From Piezodorus guildinii (lineage: Eukaryota > Arthropoda > Insecta > Hemiptera > Pentatomidae): a DNA stretch of 64,000 nt. A program made the position numbers and the translations under genes. Within the stretch, counting starts at the first letter, position 1, and each line of letters starts with the position of its first letter. The stretch covers positions 111,777,563 to 111,841,562 of the forward strand of contig CM041297.1 in the NCBI GenBank assembly GCA_023052935.1. The letters are read 5' to 3'. Positions 1 through 11,639 of the stretch are shown here, piece by piece. Below the pieces are notes generated by a model. That model was not told where the DNA came from and made no database searches. It worked only from the letters and a program-made list of their open reading frames with translations.

Positions 1-761
1 TACAATAATAGTGCAATATCACTGTATATTTTTTTTTAATGCGTGTAGTCAAAGTATAAAGATTTTTCGGTTATGTTTGTTTGTAAATTTTTCTATAATT
101 TTATTACCAAATAATCGTAAGATAAATTGATTTTTAAAACATAGATATAGTACAATAATGGTTCTTACAATGTAATTATTGATAAATTCATAGTATTATG
201 CTTTTACAAACTTTTAATTTTATTAAAGAGTTAAAATTAGGCATTATTCATATTAAATAAAGCAATTATTTACATTAAAATCTGTTCTATTATTCTTCGG
301 CTGGCTCAAGAGGCCAGTGACTGTCCGCCATTCCTGCATTCCTCTCCCTCTGCCATAAATATGTTTGATTTCTACCTGACATCTTTCCACCGGGATACCA
401 TTCTTGTGTCCTCCATTCTTATTTCGTAAACTGAAAACCATCTGATGCAACGAAAGGTTTCTAACGCTCGATATTGATATAAACAAGTGACGATCAAAAT
501 TTATAATTTATTTTTTTAGTATTATGGTCTTTGAGTATCATTAAAAATACTTTTAACATAAATTTTTAAAAAAATATTAGCATGAATTTTAATATCAAAT
601 AAAATTTTTGGTGGGAAACAATGGAATTTTGTTAAAAACACAAATGAAAATTTGTTAATATTCCAAAGAAATAATTTTTATAAATTACAAAAAAATAAAA
701 ATAAAATAAAAGTGTCAGGGATAGGAAATAATTATTTACTTTGTTATTAAATTAACAGTTT
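1..761. other. AT-rich DNA, no gene recognised
   Basis: Mostly AT-rich sequence without a recognisable gene. A GC-richer block at about 290-480 has an open minus-strand frame of 77 codons (253-486), but I recognise no family in it and the other frames of the block look equally plausible. It could be the relic of an exon or of a repeat. Confidence 0.4.
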
Positions 762-794
762 TCTCTCTCTCTCTCTCTCTCCCTCTCTCTCTCA

Positions 795-864
<70 letters not shown>
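762..864. repeat. (CT)n/(TA)n compound microsatellite
   Basis: A CT-dinucleotide tract of roughly 55 bases runs directly into a TA tract of roughly 48 bases. Such compound tracts recur in the window (31.7 kb in the opposite order, TA then GA). Confidence 0.95.
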
Positions 865-869
<5 letters not shown>

Positions 870-889
870 TATATAGATACTGATTTATT

Positions 890-1250
890 CATTAAACTTG
901 CACGATACTGTACGACGGTGACAACTTTTGAACTACCATAACCTCCCTCTTTACCAGTAACACATATACATAAATTTATGGGCTTACAAAAACATTATAT
1001 TAACTTGTACGAGTTATTTTATTGCATATTAACTTTTCTAAAATCGTGCGCTTTTCAACGGTATATATATACGTATATATTACTACTCATATTTCAGGGA
1101 TACTTTTTTTAAGACTTGTTAAATTAATTTTTTCCACCAAAAAGCTAAATGGGAATTAATTTTAATTATAAACCTCATGGAAATAATTTCCTAAAAGCCG
1201 TATCCAATTCCGTCCCGTGGTTTACAAGGTGTTGGAAAAAACAAAATTAG
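890..1250 (+). repeat. Dispersed repeat A, copy 1
   Basis: Shares several blocks in the same order with 9835-10215: a GTACGA(C/T)GGTG(A/G)CAAC-like block, then TTTTCTAAAATC followed by a CTTT-CAACGGTA block, then CCGTATC-AA-TCCGTC-CGTG. The shared TTTTCTAAAATC...CAACGGTA block also occurs in repeat B, so A and B may be related. No coding potential seen. Boundaries are approximate. Confidence 0.5.
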
Positions 1251-1629
1251 CATTATCATTTTATGTAAAGAGACATTATTCATATTATTCAGAAATAATA
1301 TAATCTTTCACGCTATGGGATATTGAGTACTACAGTTATAAGATATCATTCATCCCAAATGTGCCAAGTAAACAAAAATAAAATGAATAATTACAAACAA
1401 GAAGTAAATAAAAACTAAATAAATAAAAATAATAGTAACAACCTTATTGCACTGAACATTTAAATAGAAACTATTTATTTATTTTACATTTTGGTGCCTG
1501 TAAATAAAAACTAAATAAAGAAGAAAAACCAACAATAGTATCAACCTTAGAAAAAAAGTAGATACAGAAAGAAAAAACTAGTTAGATTTACCTTCTGGGT
1601 CCCGTGGTACACCCCCGTCTCCGAATTTC

Positions 1630-2115
1630 ATGGCGAGTTGGGGTGACTTTACCCTTCCAATTGCCGTATTTCCTTACATAATTAATTTATCAAGTTATCC
1701 AATCCCACCACCCATCATACATCTTCGATCTCCTACAATTCAAATCCTCTGTCCATCCCCATTATACACGCTCGAGCCTTCAGATTTATACACCATGGCC
1801 CACCAATCTGCATATTTCGACAGATCTTTTCTTATTTGATCCTCAACCCTATAGAATTCAATTGCTCTTTCTATCCGTCACTCTCTTTCTACCTCCTTCA
1901 AATCCCGCTTATTTATTTATCTCATCCCTACCCAGTTATAACATAATTCTAAATAATTTTCTATTTTCTTATTTTCTACTTATTTCCGTATGTCTGTTTC
2001 ATATTAATTTTAGCTAACTTGTTTATATTTATTCTATTATTATAAGACTCAAGTCTATTTTATATATTCTGTTAATGTTATTCTAAAGGGACTTGTCCCA
2101 GGATAATAAAACATT
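1630..2115 (+). pseudogene. CR1-clade retrotransposon, decayed 3' fragment
   Basis: The plus frame contains a stretch ending ...EPSDLYTMAHQSAYFDRSFLI, closely like the C-terminal part of the CR1 element ORF2 at 55855-56535 (RPSDLYMPPHRTAAFDRSFIV). After a stop, the sequence continues to a GGGACTTGTCCCAGGATAAT motif at about 2090-2110, which is also the 3' end of the CR1 element at 55.3 kb. It is therefore a 5'-truncated dead copy keeping the reverse transcriptase tail and 3' UTR. Confidence 0.75.
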
Positions 2116-3010
2116 TATTTATTATTTTTATTAGACAACAGGATACAAATATAACTTATATAAAATATTTCCTTCATTACGATCGAGCAGTGTCTGTAAT
2201 AAACACTAACAATGATCTACGTTGATTGCCATATTCTAAAAGTTATTATTTATTTATATACGTTATTTTATTAGAAAAAATAAATAAAATTCGGTAACAT
2301 TGTTGAAACATTTTACTGCAGGACGTAGCGCAACTTTCCTATTTTCAGGGCATTCTTCTACCTGCGTCCGATGCCAGGTAACCTCAAACAGAGCTCATCT
2401 CTTGGATCAGTGACGTCACGTGATTGACTTTTGCTGCACCTGGTGGCCCGGATTACCTGGAGAGCAACAACCTTTACAAAGAAGGTTAAGCCAACGGGAG
2501 TATTGTGCCCCGGAAGAACCAAGTAATACTGCTCTAACGTTAGCACTAATTGGAGGGAATGGTTAGAGCATTTTTGAGTTTACAGTTAAAGCAAACCGGA
2601 AATGGGAACCATATGTGAAATGATTGGACTAAACTGAAATTTTTAACAGTACCTAAAACGCTCTAACAAAAGTCTACTAGTTATGTAATTTTAGATATAC
2701 TAAAAAACAACAACTTTTTTTATTTATTTAAAGAAATTTACAAATGTATTGATTCAAAGCAACAAGTACATATGAATATACTAAAAATTGAATTTAGCTG
2801 ACTGTAACGGCACTTTCAATGATTTCGGTTCCAGAAGCCAATTTAATTGAATAACTCTATATTATTAAAAACGTTAATTATACAACATATTTATGGTCAA
2901 AAGGCTTACAGAATATTGTAGTTTAAAAACAAAAACAAAATTTTACAAGTCATGTCGTGGTTGGCTCGTGAAAGGGAATTTGTCTATTTGACGTCACGTT
3001 TTAGTTAAAT
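2116..3010. other. Intergenic, nothing recognised
   Basis: AT-rich sequence with a moderately GC-richer block at about 2360-2560. No coding motif, tRNA or element terminus found. Confidence 0.4.
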
Positions 3011-3215
3011 ATTGAGGATGTATAGTCGACTGTAGAAACTAGGTGGAATTAGAAAGACTGACTCCTGATTATTCCACCTATTCTAATTTTAGTTCAATTA
3101 ATATAAAACTTTTTCCAACTTTAATAATAACATTTAATCACTTATATTTTAATAACCGAGGTAAGTGAAAGTCGTGTGTTGCCTGCACCAGATTTTTATA
3201 TATTATATTGTTAAA
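3011..3215 (-). repeat. Penelope-flank-like block and repeat B terminus
   Basis: Two blocks are shared with other places. ATTGAGGATGTATAGTCGAC at 3015 also occurs at about 50575, and a CTCCT-ATTATTCCACCTATT block at about 3062 also occurs at 53520 just after a hammerhead-like motif. At 3160-3215 lies the inverted terminus of repeat B (GGTAAGTGAAAGTCGTGTGT then TGCACCAGATTTTT), the reverse complement of the start of the copies at 31.9, 48.5 and 51.5 kb. Confidence 0.5.
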
Positions 3216-4776
3216 TAGAATAATATTTGATATTATAATAAAACTGTACTAAAAAAATATGATAGTCATTATTTGTTTTTCCAATGTCTTTGTTGCAATT
3301 CCTTACCAAGAGTGGCTTTTTTTCATCTTCTCTTTTTCAATAAGCTACTATTTTTTCTTAATATTTTTATTTCATTTCTGTATAGTATTCGGTTATTTAT
3401 AATAATATGTATACTTTCTTATTTGTTTTTTGCTAATAATAAAGCAGCTATAAGTCGAAGAAAACTAATTACATTTTTCCCATACCCTCATACCCTTTCT
3501 TAATTTTATCATTAAGCAATTACAAAGAACTTATTCTTATAATAAATAAGTATAAAAGTCTTATTATACTATATTCAAGTATTATATGTATTCACCGCTT
3601 CTATCTTCCGTAGGAGGGTTGCGCATTGGAGTAAGGGTAATTAAATGACGGATGGAATTATGAATACCAGTACAGCAGCCACTCAAACAACCGGTTTTCC
3701 ATTATGATTAACTGGAATGAATACATTATATTTAAATTTCACTCACAAGTCCTGATTATTTACCAAAGTCTAAAGGCTATACCGAGGCGAATAATAAAAA
3801 TTATTCTATTTTTATATTCCTAATATCCGGAAGAAATTGAGTAATTTTTGAGGTAGAAAAAATAGGCACTGCCTTACTTAAGTCTTTTTAATTAGTTTTT
3901 TTTTTAATGAAAATTGACCAAGTTAGTGAAAAAAACAGATGGAAAGGAAGGAATTTTACAAACTAGGATCCTGGGGTAAGGTACCTATATACGTCAAATT
4001 GTAATTCTCCTGTAAAGAAAAGGCCCTTTGAAATAAAAACCAGCCATATTTATTCTACCTCAAAAGTTAAAAATTATGTTCTGAACTTGTTAGTTGTGGT
4101 TTGGCAATATTTTATGTTTTATTATTTTTTTTTTTTTGTGTATAGGAACACCTCTCATTCCATTATATAACAATATGCCTGAAAAACAACAATGGTTAAA
4201 ATATTTTTATCGTCGTTTGAGTATGGACTACAACCACACACTATTTACAGAACAAGACATTAAATGAAAACATAAGAATATAATTACTTTTAAAATTCAA
4301 TCAAACTCATAATTATATTATCGTCTTAAACCTGCACATATCTATATACAATATTACTATCATCCAGTGAAACGTCGGACTTCTTATGGAGTGAAAAGCC
4401 GAAACCGAGAGATTTTTGTGAAATGAAAAGAAAAATATGGGCAAAAGCAGTAATCTTTCATGGGTAGTGAACCCTCAGGCTTTAAAAATCTAATTATCTC
4501 ATTCATCGTCTAAGGTGTTCTAAAAAAATCACATTATTATTATAAATCAGTATTTCGATAAACAACAGAAGTGTTGATATTAACAGTTAAAATGCTTATA
4601 AGCAGAAAATGGAGTATCCTCCGTGAGAACTTAGTTATTCAGAAGAGTAAGAGGGTAAACTAAAATTTAGATGTATTGTATTATTTTTGAGTACTCTTCG
4701 ACTAACTTGGATCAACTCGAGTGATAATAGAGTCATATAACATTATAAATTCACTTTTATATTACAAGAGAATATT
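3216..4776. other. Intergenic, nothing recognised
   Basis: AT-rich sequence with short A and T runs. No coding motif or element terminus found on either strand. Confidence 0.4.
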
Positions 4777-5310
4777 AAGTCCGTCGAAGTTGACTTGAAA
4801 AGACTGATGACCATGTCTAAAAAAGATATACTGAATAAGAAAGGAGGACTGAATGACAAGACAAGGGACCTCCAAGAGGACATGCACCATAAGAAAACAT
4901 GCCGATAGAAGCGCAGTTGTTGTAAAACACTCGAGAGTGGGATGCGGGCGCCAAAAAAGCAGCAAACACTGCGCGGCTGGAGTCATATGCCCGCATACCC
5001 CCCGGCGAGGCTTCGTCAGTTCCCACACCACTCTCTGGAGCACCAAGTGTCATCCCTCCGCTCACAAAAAAATCAGACAATATACTCCAGACCTTGGAGG
5101 CAGATCCCAAGTACCTGACTGATTAGCGTCATTTGCAAAATCCCCTCGGGGTGTTTTAAGTACGCGGTGGTTAGGAGGTTACAAGAGTCATCTCTTGAAT
5201 ACGTTATGGAGGGGAGTCGTAACAGTCGTTATGGAACAAAAATGGACTACTTTGTAATGCCAAAATGTGGACAGTAAAAAAAGTAATATAATAAAAAAAA
5301 ATTGAGCTCC
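4777..5310 (+). pseudogene. Possible processed pseudogene, unknown parent
   Basis: Two adjoining plus frames read like ordinary protein. The first (from about 4783) is charged and helix-like (KRLMTMSKKDILNKKGGLN, then DKTRDLQEDMHHKK) and stops at about 4908. The second (about 4929-5126, another frame) contains EWDAGAKKAANTARLESYAR, then GAPSVIPPLTKKSDNIL and ends EADPKYLTD-stop. A single indel would join them. A non-coding stretch follows, ending in AATAAAAAAAA at about 5291-5301, which resembles a 3' UTR with poly(A). Lack of introns, frameshift and A tail suggest a retrocopy of a cellular mRNA. I do not recognise the parent; a retroelement ORF1 fragment is an alternative. Confidence 0.4.
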
Positions 5311-5694
5311 ACGCTCAATCTATAGTTGCAAAATGATGTTTTTAAATTATTTTAAGTCATGCCTTTCCGGTTCAACGCATTAAATTTAACAACTTTGATG
5401 CTAAGACAATTTTGGGAAAGTTGCATTGCGAACATAGGAATAGGAGATTGCTCATTCTGCTCATTTTTAACCACTTTCTCACATTCATATGCACCATTTA
5501 ACCATAAATTTTATTACTATGTAATGGTAAAGTTTATTATGGAAGCTAAGATTGCTGGTTTTAGTCAAAAGAAATTTGATCTTGATCTAATTTTCCCCAA
5601 GGAATGTCAATAGTTATAGCTAAGATAGTATAGAAAATACATTTATCGAAATTCACAACTGTATTTACATTAATACAAATACATTAACCGGGTC
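5311..5694. other. Intergenic, one small unexplained frame
   Basis: Contains an 84-codon plus frame (5359-5613) with no recognisable motif. Otherwise AT-rich. Confidence 0.3.
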
Positions 5695-6115
5695 ATGTAG
5701 ACAAACTACCCAATGCTAGTAGTACTGCTGCATAAAATGTCCAAATTTAGGAGGTCTCGCGCCATATTCTTTTCAGACGCCTAGGAATCCGGAATTGAAG
5801 AGAAAGTAAAAATATAAATAAATTAGAGTATGTCGTGAGAGGAATAGTACCGGATTCGAGCCAAATTAGCAGCAAAAGAAACATTAATGTCATTAAGAAT
5901 GGGTATTTCGTGAACATGTTGGAGCGTTGTGAATTTTAGTAAGGATTTCGGATTGAAGGATGGGTGGGTACGAGTAGAATTCGATGGTTTAAAAGAGCCC
6001 CTAAACTCAGTTTCATTAAGTCCAGATTGGTCAGATGATAGTAATGTAAATGAGCCTTTTGTAGTAAGGTTTGACCGTTAGTCTTTTTAGTGTTGAAGGA
6101 GCCGAAACAGCTAGA
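5695..6115 (-). pseudogene. Jockey-clade retrotransposon, decayed 3' fragment
   Basis: Reads on the minus strand as a degenerate version of the better Jockey copy at 18215-19078. Shared landmarks in order are an ACTACCCA-TG-TAG block (3' UTR), GGAGGTCTCG..CTTTTCAGACGCCT, then AGTAGAATTCGATGGTTT and a GATGATAGTAATGTAAATGA block. Frame is lost throughout. It corresponds to the thumb/C-terminal end of ORF2. Confidence 0.7.
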
Positions 6116-6539
6116 TTTTTATTATATTCGATTTAAACAAAAAGCAAACTTCTTAAACATAAAAATAGTAGAACGGCAAAAAAATAATTTCTAATGTTAA
6201 CGACTTGGCAGTATATATACTAGGGATGTATTAACAAACCACTTTTTTATAAAATGTTTAATAATGCAATCTGAATTCCTAACAGTTTACAGTAACATCG
6301 AATGAACACAGGAACCGTACTTTTTTACTTGGAATCCAAACCGCTCGCTCAACTATATCCGTTAAAAAAAAAAATAAATAAATATAACGGATAAAAGATT
6401 GTTCTCTTAAATCTTTTATCCTTTATATTTAGATTTAGCCGAAAAACATTGTATTCATATAGACACAAAACTCAACAACAAAAATAACTGGACTTTAATC
6501 CTACAGGAATTAATAGAATACCTAGCTTTAGTATAAGAT
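6116..6539. other. Intergenic with a 12-bp perfect hairpin
   Basis: AT-rich. A perfect inverted repeat GGATAAAAGATT (6389-6400) / AATCTTTTATCC (6410-6421) with a 9-nt loop stands out, but nothing around it suggests a function. Confidence 0.4.
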
Positions 6540-7195
6540 CATTTTTTTTCTAAAATCTTTAGCTTTCCAACCGGTATATCATATATGTATATTACTGCTC
6601 TTATGTTCAAAAAATTGCATTAAAAAAACATTTTTTCTGTTTTCTCTTTTAGTTTTGTATCGAATTAATTCAATTTATATATTTACCTGTTTTTTATCAG
6701 TGGTAATAAGTTAATATAGTTATTTTTATATAATCAACAAATTTAAGTACTTAAAGGAGAAAATTTAAAATATTGGCATTTAAGCCCAGTAAGACTATTT
6801 TAATCAGAATGAAACCAACACGATATTAAAACCCATTAAATTTTACATCGATATAGCGAGTTTAATCAAAATCGCCGGAACCGTTTTTGAGAAAATCGAA
6901 AAAAGATGCAAAATGCATGGTATAAAGTGGCTTTTCTGGTAAACTCATTTTGATGAAAAAGGTTTTGTAACGTCTCGGGCGTATATTTGTCTTAAATATG
7001 AAATTTAAGTTTCATGGGACTTACCGTTTCCGCCACGCTAGGAGTTACTTCACACACAAACCACAGACCTTTTTGCGGGACTTGATTATTTGGTTTCAGG
7101 AGACCCTAAAATGTGTATTTCCATTGTAAACTGAATTCGAAAATTTTCACGATCGAAATACTTTCCCTTACTATACATAGTAAGTGAAAGGTAAA
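6540..7195 (+). repeat. Repeat B, 3' part
   Basis: Aligns by eye over its length with 32185-32855: the TTCTAAAATCTTTAGCTTTC block, GGCATTTAAGCCC, GTTTAATCAAAATCG, TTTTGATGAAAAAGGTTTTG, GTCTTAAATATGAAATTT, TTTTTGCGGGACTTG, GAATTCGAAAATTTTCACGA and the end ACTATACATAGTAAGTGAAA. No continuous ORF is conserved between copies, so it is treated as a non-coding interspersed repeat of unknown class. Confidence 0.8.
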
Positions 7196-8340
7196 ATTGA
7201 TGAAATTTTAGAAAAGCGTAAAATATCTTGATAATGGGGACAGAACCCCGAAAAGTAGAAAAACAATGTCATAGATAGTGAAGAAAAATAAATTTGTTAG
7301 AAAAAACAAGTTAATGAGTATTTTTTTGAGGGTTTCATATATTAATTGTTTATTGTTTTGAGCCTTGTAAGGAAATAGTAGAACCAGTGAGAGAGATATG
7401 TTGTATAATTTGTAAAATTAAACAGACCGACTAGGATTATCTAAAATCTCATAGTTCTATTAATGTTTTTTTTCATGAATTTTAAGATTTTTATAATTTT
7501 GTTGTAATATGCTGAAATAAAAAAAAACAACTATCTATTTATCTATCTATATTATACATCCTTATAAACTTTAGTCAAAAACTATGACGTCTTCTCAATT
7601 ATGGTAAAGAGTAAACATCAAAAGTGTTGTTAGTTAGAACAGGCGGGATATGATTGAATAATAAATAGTTATCCTGTTGACAATACAGCTATCGATTCCA
7701 GAGGAGCCTAAAGACTTAATGAACTGGCACTAACGTTTCGTTGAGACAAGAGGTTCAAAAACAAAAGCTAGCAACAGTGGAGAGCTCTCGATGCAGCGTA
7801 TGTGAACCAACAAAAGCAAAATAACTCATAACTGAGCCGTTGCTGAGACAAAGCTCTTTAAAACTGCTACTTCTGCGGAGGGAAGGTTCTCCCATTCAAC
7901 AGCTGCCGGTGGGTACTTAGTTAGCCAAGTCCTGGATACTTGAGGGGGCCGTTGGTTCGGCGACATTGTACCTCAGCGGCCAAGAAGTGGAGACGCTATA
8001 GTGCAATAAGTCATCCACATCCTAGCAGAGCTTTCTGAAGGTATCCTACGAGGGGAAAAAGGTTACCTTCACAAAGCGATATGAGCATACCAAACACAAT
8101 GTTATAAGGTTTCTATACAGGCCTTCCACATCCATGCACACGTGTTTAGATATTCAAAACACACCTCAACTTCTCCCCTTTACAGAGAATCACCAACTGA
8201 TCCCTATAACGTAAATATATGATTAACAGGAGAGATACGTCTCACCTATCTCGCGAGAATGAGAAAAAAAAATATGTTAATTTTTATTCAACTAATCGTA
8301 TTTACCTAGCTCGCAAGGGTGTAATTCAAATGCGGTGTCA
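7196..8340. other. Intergenic, no gene recognised
   Basis: AT-rich to 7700, then moderately GC-rich (about 7700-8120) without a coding frame or known motif. A CGAAACGTTAG string on the minus strand near 7735 resembles the end of a hammerhead core, but no CTGANGA box pairs with it. Confidence 0.35.
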
Positions 8341-9150
8341 TTTAAGAAAGAAAGAAAGAAAAGTCAATTTTATTCTGGAACCTTCAGCACCCTAAGAACA
8401 AAAATAAATTACACAAACTGAGTCTTGTGTCTGGCACAGCAACAAAAACATTTAAAAAAATAGAAACTTATGATATACTTATATTATTTATAAAAGTAGT
8501 AAATACGACTACTTGTATGACATTTATAAAGTAGTGAATACAACCATAGTAGTTTATATATGTTTATAATTATGTAAATATATGTGTATGAAGAGATATT
8601 ATAATTGTACTTCTCACTAATATCATAAGATCATAGAGAGAAAAATAAAACGAAAAAAAAGGTTGTTATTTACATATTTGTAGTGGTCCTCATTTTAGAA
8701 TAGAATACGACCATTATTCTAACAATTGTTTACAATAAGTCGGAAGATGAATGGCTGAGGACATGAATGAACAATTTGCTTTTAAATGAGGTTAAAGAAG
8801 ATGCTTTGCGTATAGATGTAGGTATGGAATTCCAAAACAATCTTGCACGCAAAGTAATGTATTTTTATAAGGATGATGTTCGATGTTGAGGAAAATAGAG
8901 GTTAGCGGCTGGGATCTTATGTTGAACGAATGTACCGATGAACAAGGTTTGAGTAGGTCAAGAATGTAGAATGGATATTTGGTATTAAAAGCGCGAAACA
9001 TTAATACTCCCAGGAAATAATGTCGCCGAGAAAGTGAATTAAGTCAACTCAACTCGGCATATCTGTCGGAGACGCTGGAGCGTCTGGGGACTCCGAAGAT
9101 GAATCTAATGAAACATTTCATAGAATGTTTAAACATTTACCTTTAAAAAA
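8341..9150 (-). pseudogene. CR1-clade retrotransposon, decayed, (CTTT)n tail
   Basis: On the minus strand, about 9140-9040 encodes a version of LFNCFIRFIFG(I/V)xRxxSVxxxYxEL, and 9001-8792 reads YPFYILDLLKPCSSVHSFN, matching the CR1 ORF2 end at 55855-56535. The sequence runs on to a 3' end resembling the other CR1 3' termini (GTTCTTAGGGTGCT then TTCCAGAATAAAAT) and finishes in a CTTT-repeat tail (AAAG on the plus strand, 8343-8362). Frameshifts and missing parts show it is dead. Confidence 0.7.
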
Positions 9151-9213
9151 AAATTAATTTGAACAATCAAGAGATAATCACTTTGGGATTACGAGTTGGT
9201 GGTAACGAAACGT

Positions 9214-9500
9214 GGCTGAGTGGCTAGCGCGCTAGTCTCTCATTCTACAGGTTCTGAGTTCGAATCCCAGTCCCGGCGGGGCTTTTATAAGGATGTATAA
9301 AAATGGGGATTCACTCACAACCTCTCCCCCGGATATGTGAGACCCGTCAGCCAAAGGGTGGCCACTCACAAAATTAGTCGTAGGGAGTGATGACCCGACA
9401 CTAAATATAGCATCGTGAAACGTGAGTGTAAACTCGCAGGAGTTTACACCGCGAGGCCCAGGGCCTACACGGCCTGTCGCGCCACTGAAAGAAGAAAGAA
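9214..9500 (+). mobile_element. tRNA-derived SINE, family 3
   Basis: The head carries polymerase III signals: an A-box-like GTGGCTGAGTGGCTAGCGCG and a B box GAGTTCGAATCCC spaced as in a tRNA. A ~200-bp unrelated body and a (GAAA)n-type tail (GAAAGAAGAAAGAA) follow. It is bounded by 13-bp direct repeats, GGTAACGAAACGT at 9201-9213 and GGTAACGAAGCGT at 9501-9513 (one mismatch), consistent with LINE-machinery insertion. Tail and TSD argue against a real tRNA gene. Confidence 0.8.
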
Positions 9501-9513
9501 GGTAACGAAGCGT

Positions 9514-9834
9514 ACTTTAACTATTAAAATATTATGTTTATTTGATCATGTCAATTCATTCTCATATTTAATACAATTACAAACATAAATTGGTCAACAA
9601 ATCAAAATTGGTTCAGTTTATGTATTTGTTATGTTAAACGGTTCCTATTTTATCCGATTTATTACAAAACTTTTCATGGGGGTCTCTAGTTTATGGTGGA
9701 ACATCTTTTTTTCAAGAAATGATCTAAAAGTAGAAATAATTAATAACAATTTTAGTACTCGGATTCATAACAACTTTCCATTTGTTGTAACAACTCGATT
9801 GTGATTTGGAACGTAATGCTTTTTGTAAAAGCCT
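9514..9834. other. Intergenic, nothing recognised
   Basis: AT-rich between the SINE and repeat A; no motif found. Confidence 0.3.
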
Positions 9835-10215
9835 GAGTACAATATGGAAGGATATAACCTGTACGATACGGTGGCAACACTGAATCACCGTAACTTCCCA
9901 CATCACAAGATTGCAAATAAACTAGGTTCATAAGTTAATCGGCTTATAACATTTTTCTATTAACTTATAAGACTTAGTTTATTGCTTATTAAATTTTCTA
10001 AAATCTTGTGCTTTCCAACGGTAATAATTTATTGATGACATGATTACATAAAACGTAATATTCACTTTCAAAGAAAAACATACTTGCAAACCTATTTCAC
10101 TTATAATCCTTCGGAAAAGTTAAATTATATAGTGAAAACCGTATCGAAATCCGTCGCGTGATTTATGAGGACTTCGCAGAAACCAAGAATTGCGATATCA
10201 TTATATTTATAAATT
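9835..10215 (+). repeat. Dispersed repeat A, copy 2
   Basis: Blocks shared with 890-1250: GTACGATACGGTGGCAACAC, TTTTCTAAAATCTTGTGCTT, and ACCGTATCGAAATCCGTCGC. The first block is also found at about 52905-52960. Confidence 0.5.
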
Positions 10216-10324
10216 TAAGAAATTTACAACTGTATAGATTTAATGCTACAAGTAAATGAGATTAATATTCACCCATACATGATAGTCCTGAGATAAAACT
10301 ATCCGTTGGTTGCAAATCAATGTA

Positions 10325-11090
10325 TAATTTATGGTATGAGGTCCCTTGGAGATCTTCTTTTAAGTTGCCTTGGTGAATTGAGACGTTGATTTCCAAAAGG
10401 TACTAAAGGACATTTTTTACGAAATTGATTTTTTTACATATTTGTATTCTCATCATTTAGTTCTATCTAAATATTCTATTTGATGTTTTCTAATGAATTC
10501 TCATGTCCTTAAAAAACACGATTTAGAAATGCGGTCATTTTCTAAAAGTACTAATTACGCATTTATTTTCGTTCCAAATCATTTTAAACAAATTCATTTC
10601 ATACCTTTAATATGATGTTATTATTATAATAAAAAAATAATTCTAAATTTTAAGCCAAAAAAACCCAAATTAGCTTGTTTAATAATATAGTAATGAGAGA
10701 TTTTCGCGCTTCCTGTAAAAGTTCCTAGAATGGATATAGTGCCTTTTGGAAATCAACGTCTCAATTGTCCGGAATAGATATGAAGAAGAGGTCACGGAAA
10801 AGCGGTTTGTGTGGGCAGGGAGTTTGGAACGTAAAAAGGTTTAATTCATCACTTATTCCGGGCTGTCTTCAACTTAATGAATTTTTTAGAAACAAACTAA
10901 GGATCATTAAGGATTTTTCGACGATTTTTTTATTACAAGGATTAAATGCGAGAGGAATTTGATGGTTTAGTGGACCCTCATAGCTCAATAATATAGGTCC
11001 AAATATGCCATATAATGGTTATAGAAATAGGTGTTTATAGTAAGTAGAGAGTTTTGAGAATTTGTCGAGTGTTGCAGTATTGATATGGAT
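10325..11090 (-). pseudogene. Jockey-clade fragment split by a TIR element
   Basis: The left part (10337-10375, GAGGTCCCTTGG..CTTTTAAGTTGCCTTGG) matches the 3' coding end of the Jockey copy at 18370-18410. The right part (10767-11090) continues the same homology with GTGTGGGCAGGGAGTTTGGA, GCGAGAGGAATTTGATGGTT and a stretch ending GAGTGTTGCAGTA. Between them sits a 391-bp inverted-repeat element. All frames are broken. Confidence 0.7.
10376..10766. mobile_element. 391-bp non-autonomous TIR element (MITE candidate)
   Basis: Terminal inverted repeats of 30 bp with one mismatch: 10376-10405 starts AATTGAGACGTTGATTTCCA, and 10737-10766 is its reverse complement. The interior is AT-rich and non-coding. 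The flanks are two halves of one Jockey copy, so it is an insertion. I could not see a clear target duplication, so the superfamily stays open. Confidence 0.7.
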
Positions 11091-11375
11091 GTATAATATA
11101 CCGTTGGAAAGCTAAAGATTTTTTAGAAAGATATTATTTTATACAAAAAGAAGTGTAAGTTAATGGGAAGTGACGAACAGAGCATACACTGAGGCGATTG
11201 TGTGCATAACAATTTTACGCTGTTATATTACTAAATCCAAAACATGTATTTGGAAAGAACTGAATGTAAATCAATAAACCTTTTTTGAAATCTAACCTTA
11301 TTTTAAAGTTCTCGAATTGATTTTAACAATGGATGTGAATGAAAGTCGTGTGTTGTCTTTTTTTTTAAACCTATA
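11091..11375 (-). repeat. Repeat B fragments
   Basis: At 11098-11140 the plus strand shows the reverse complement of the TTTCTAAAATCTTTAGCTTT..CCAACGGTATAT block of repeat B, and at 11340-11360 GAAAGTCGTGTGTTG from its terminus. The rest is AT-rich and unidentified. Confidence 0.5.
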
Positions 11376-11384
11376 CTGAATTTT

Positions 11385-11605
11385 ATGCTACTATGACTAA
11401 TCGGACAGTAGCATTGTAGGAGTCATAAATCTTGAATATTCATGGTCATGACCTCCATTTTATCTTCCCACCGACGGTGGGGCATAATTAAGGATTTTTA
11501 CTACCTCTGAAAAATCCTAGGGCTATCAGCCAGTTTTGAACCCGTGACTTTGAGTATAGAAGACTGTTATATTAGCCACTACACAACAGGTGACACCTAT
11601 GAAGA
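11385..11605 (-). mobile_element. SINE family 1, minus copy
   Basis: The minus strand reads a tRNA-like head with B box CACGGGTTCAAAAC, the CCTAGGATTTTT...AAAAATCCTTA hairpin, then CTACTGTCCGATTAG-CATAGTAGCATAAA, all diagnostic of family 1 (best copy 38763-39054). It is diverged, with several indels. Confidence 0.75.
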
Positions 11606-11639
11606 AATGTTTCTTCATCGAATGCGTACGGTAGGTGAA

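Noticed and set aside
4400..4425. AGCCGAAACCGAGAG as a hammerhead core
   Set aside because: No CTGANGA box or complementary stem II nearby.
9205..9285. tRNA-like sequence with A and B boxes; also at 21817 and 38763
   Set aside because: Each is followed by a long body and simple tail and is flanked by target duplications, so these are SINE heads and not tRNA genes.
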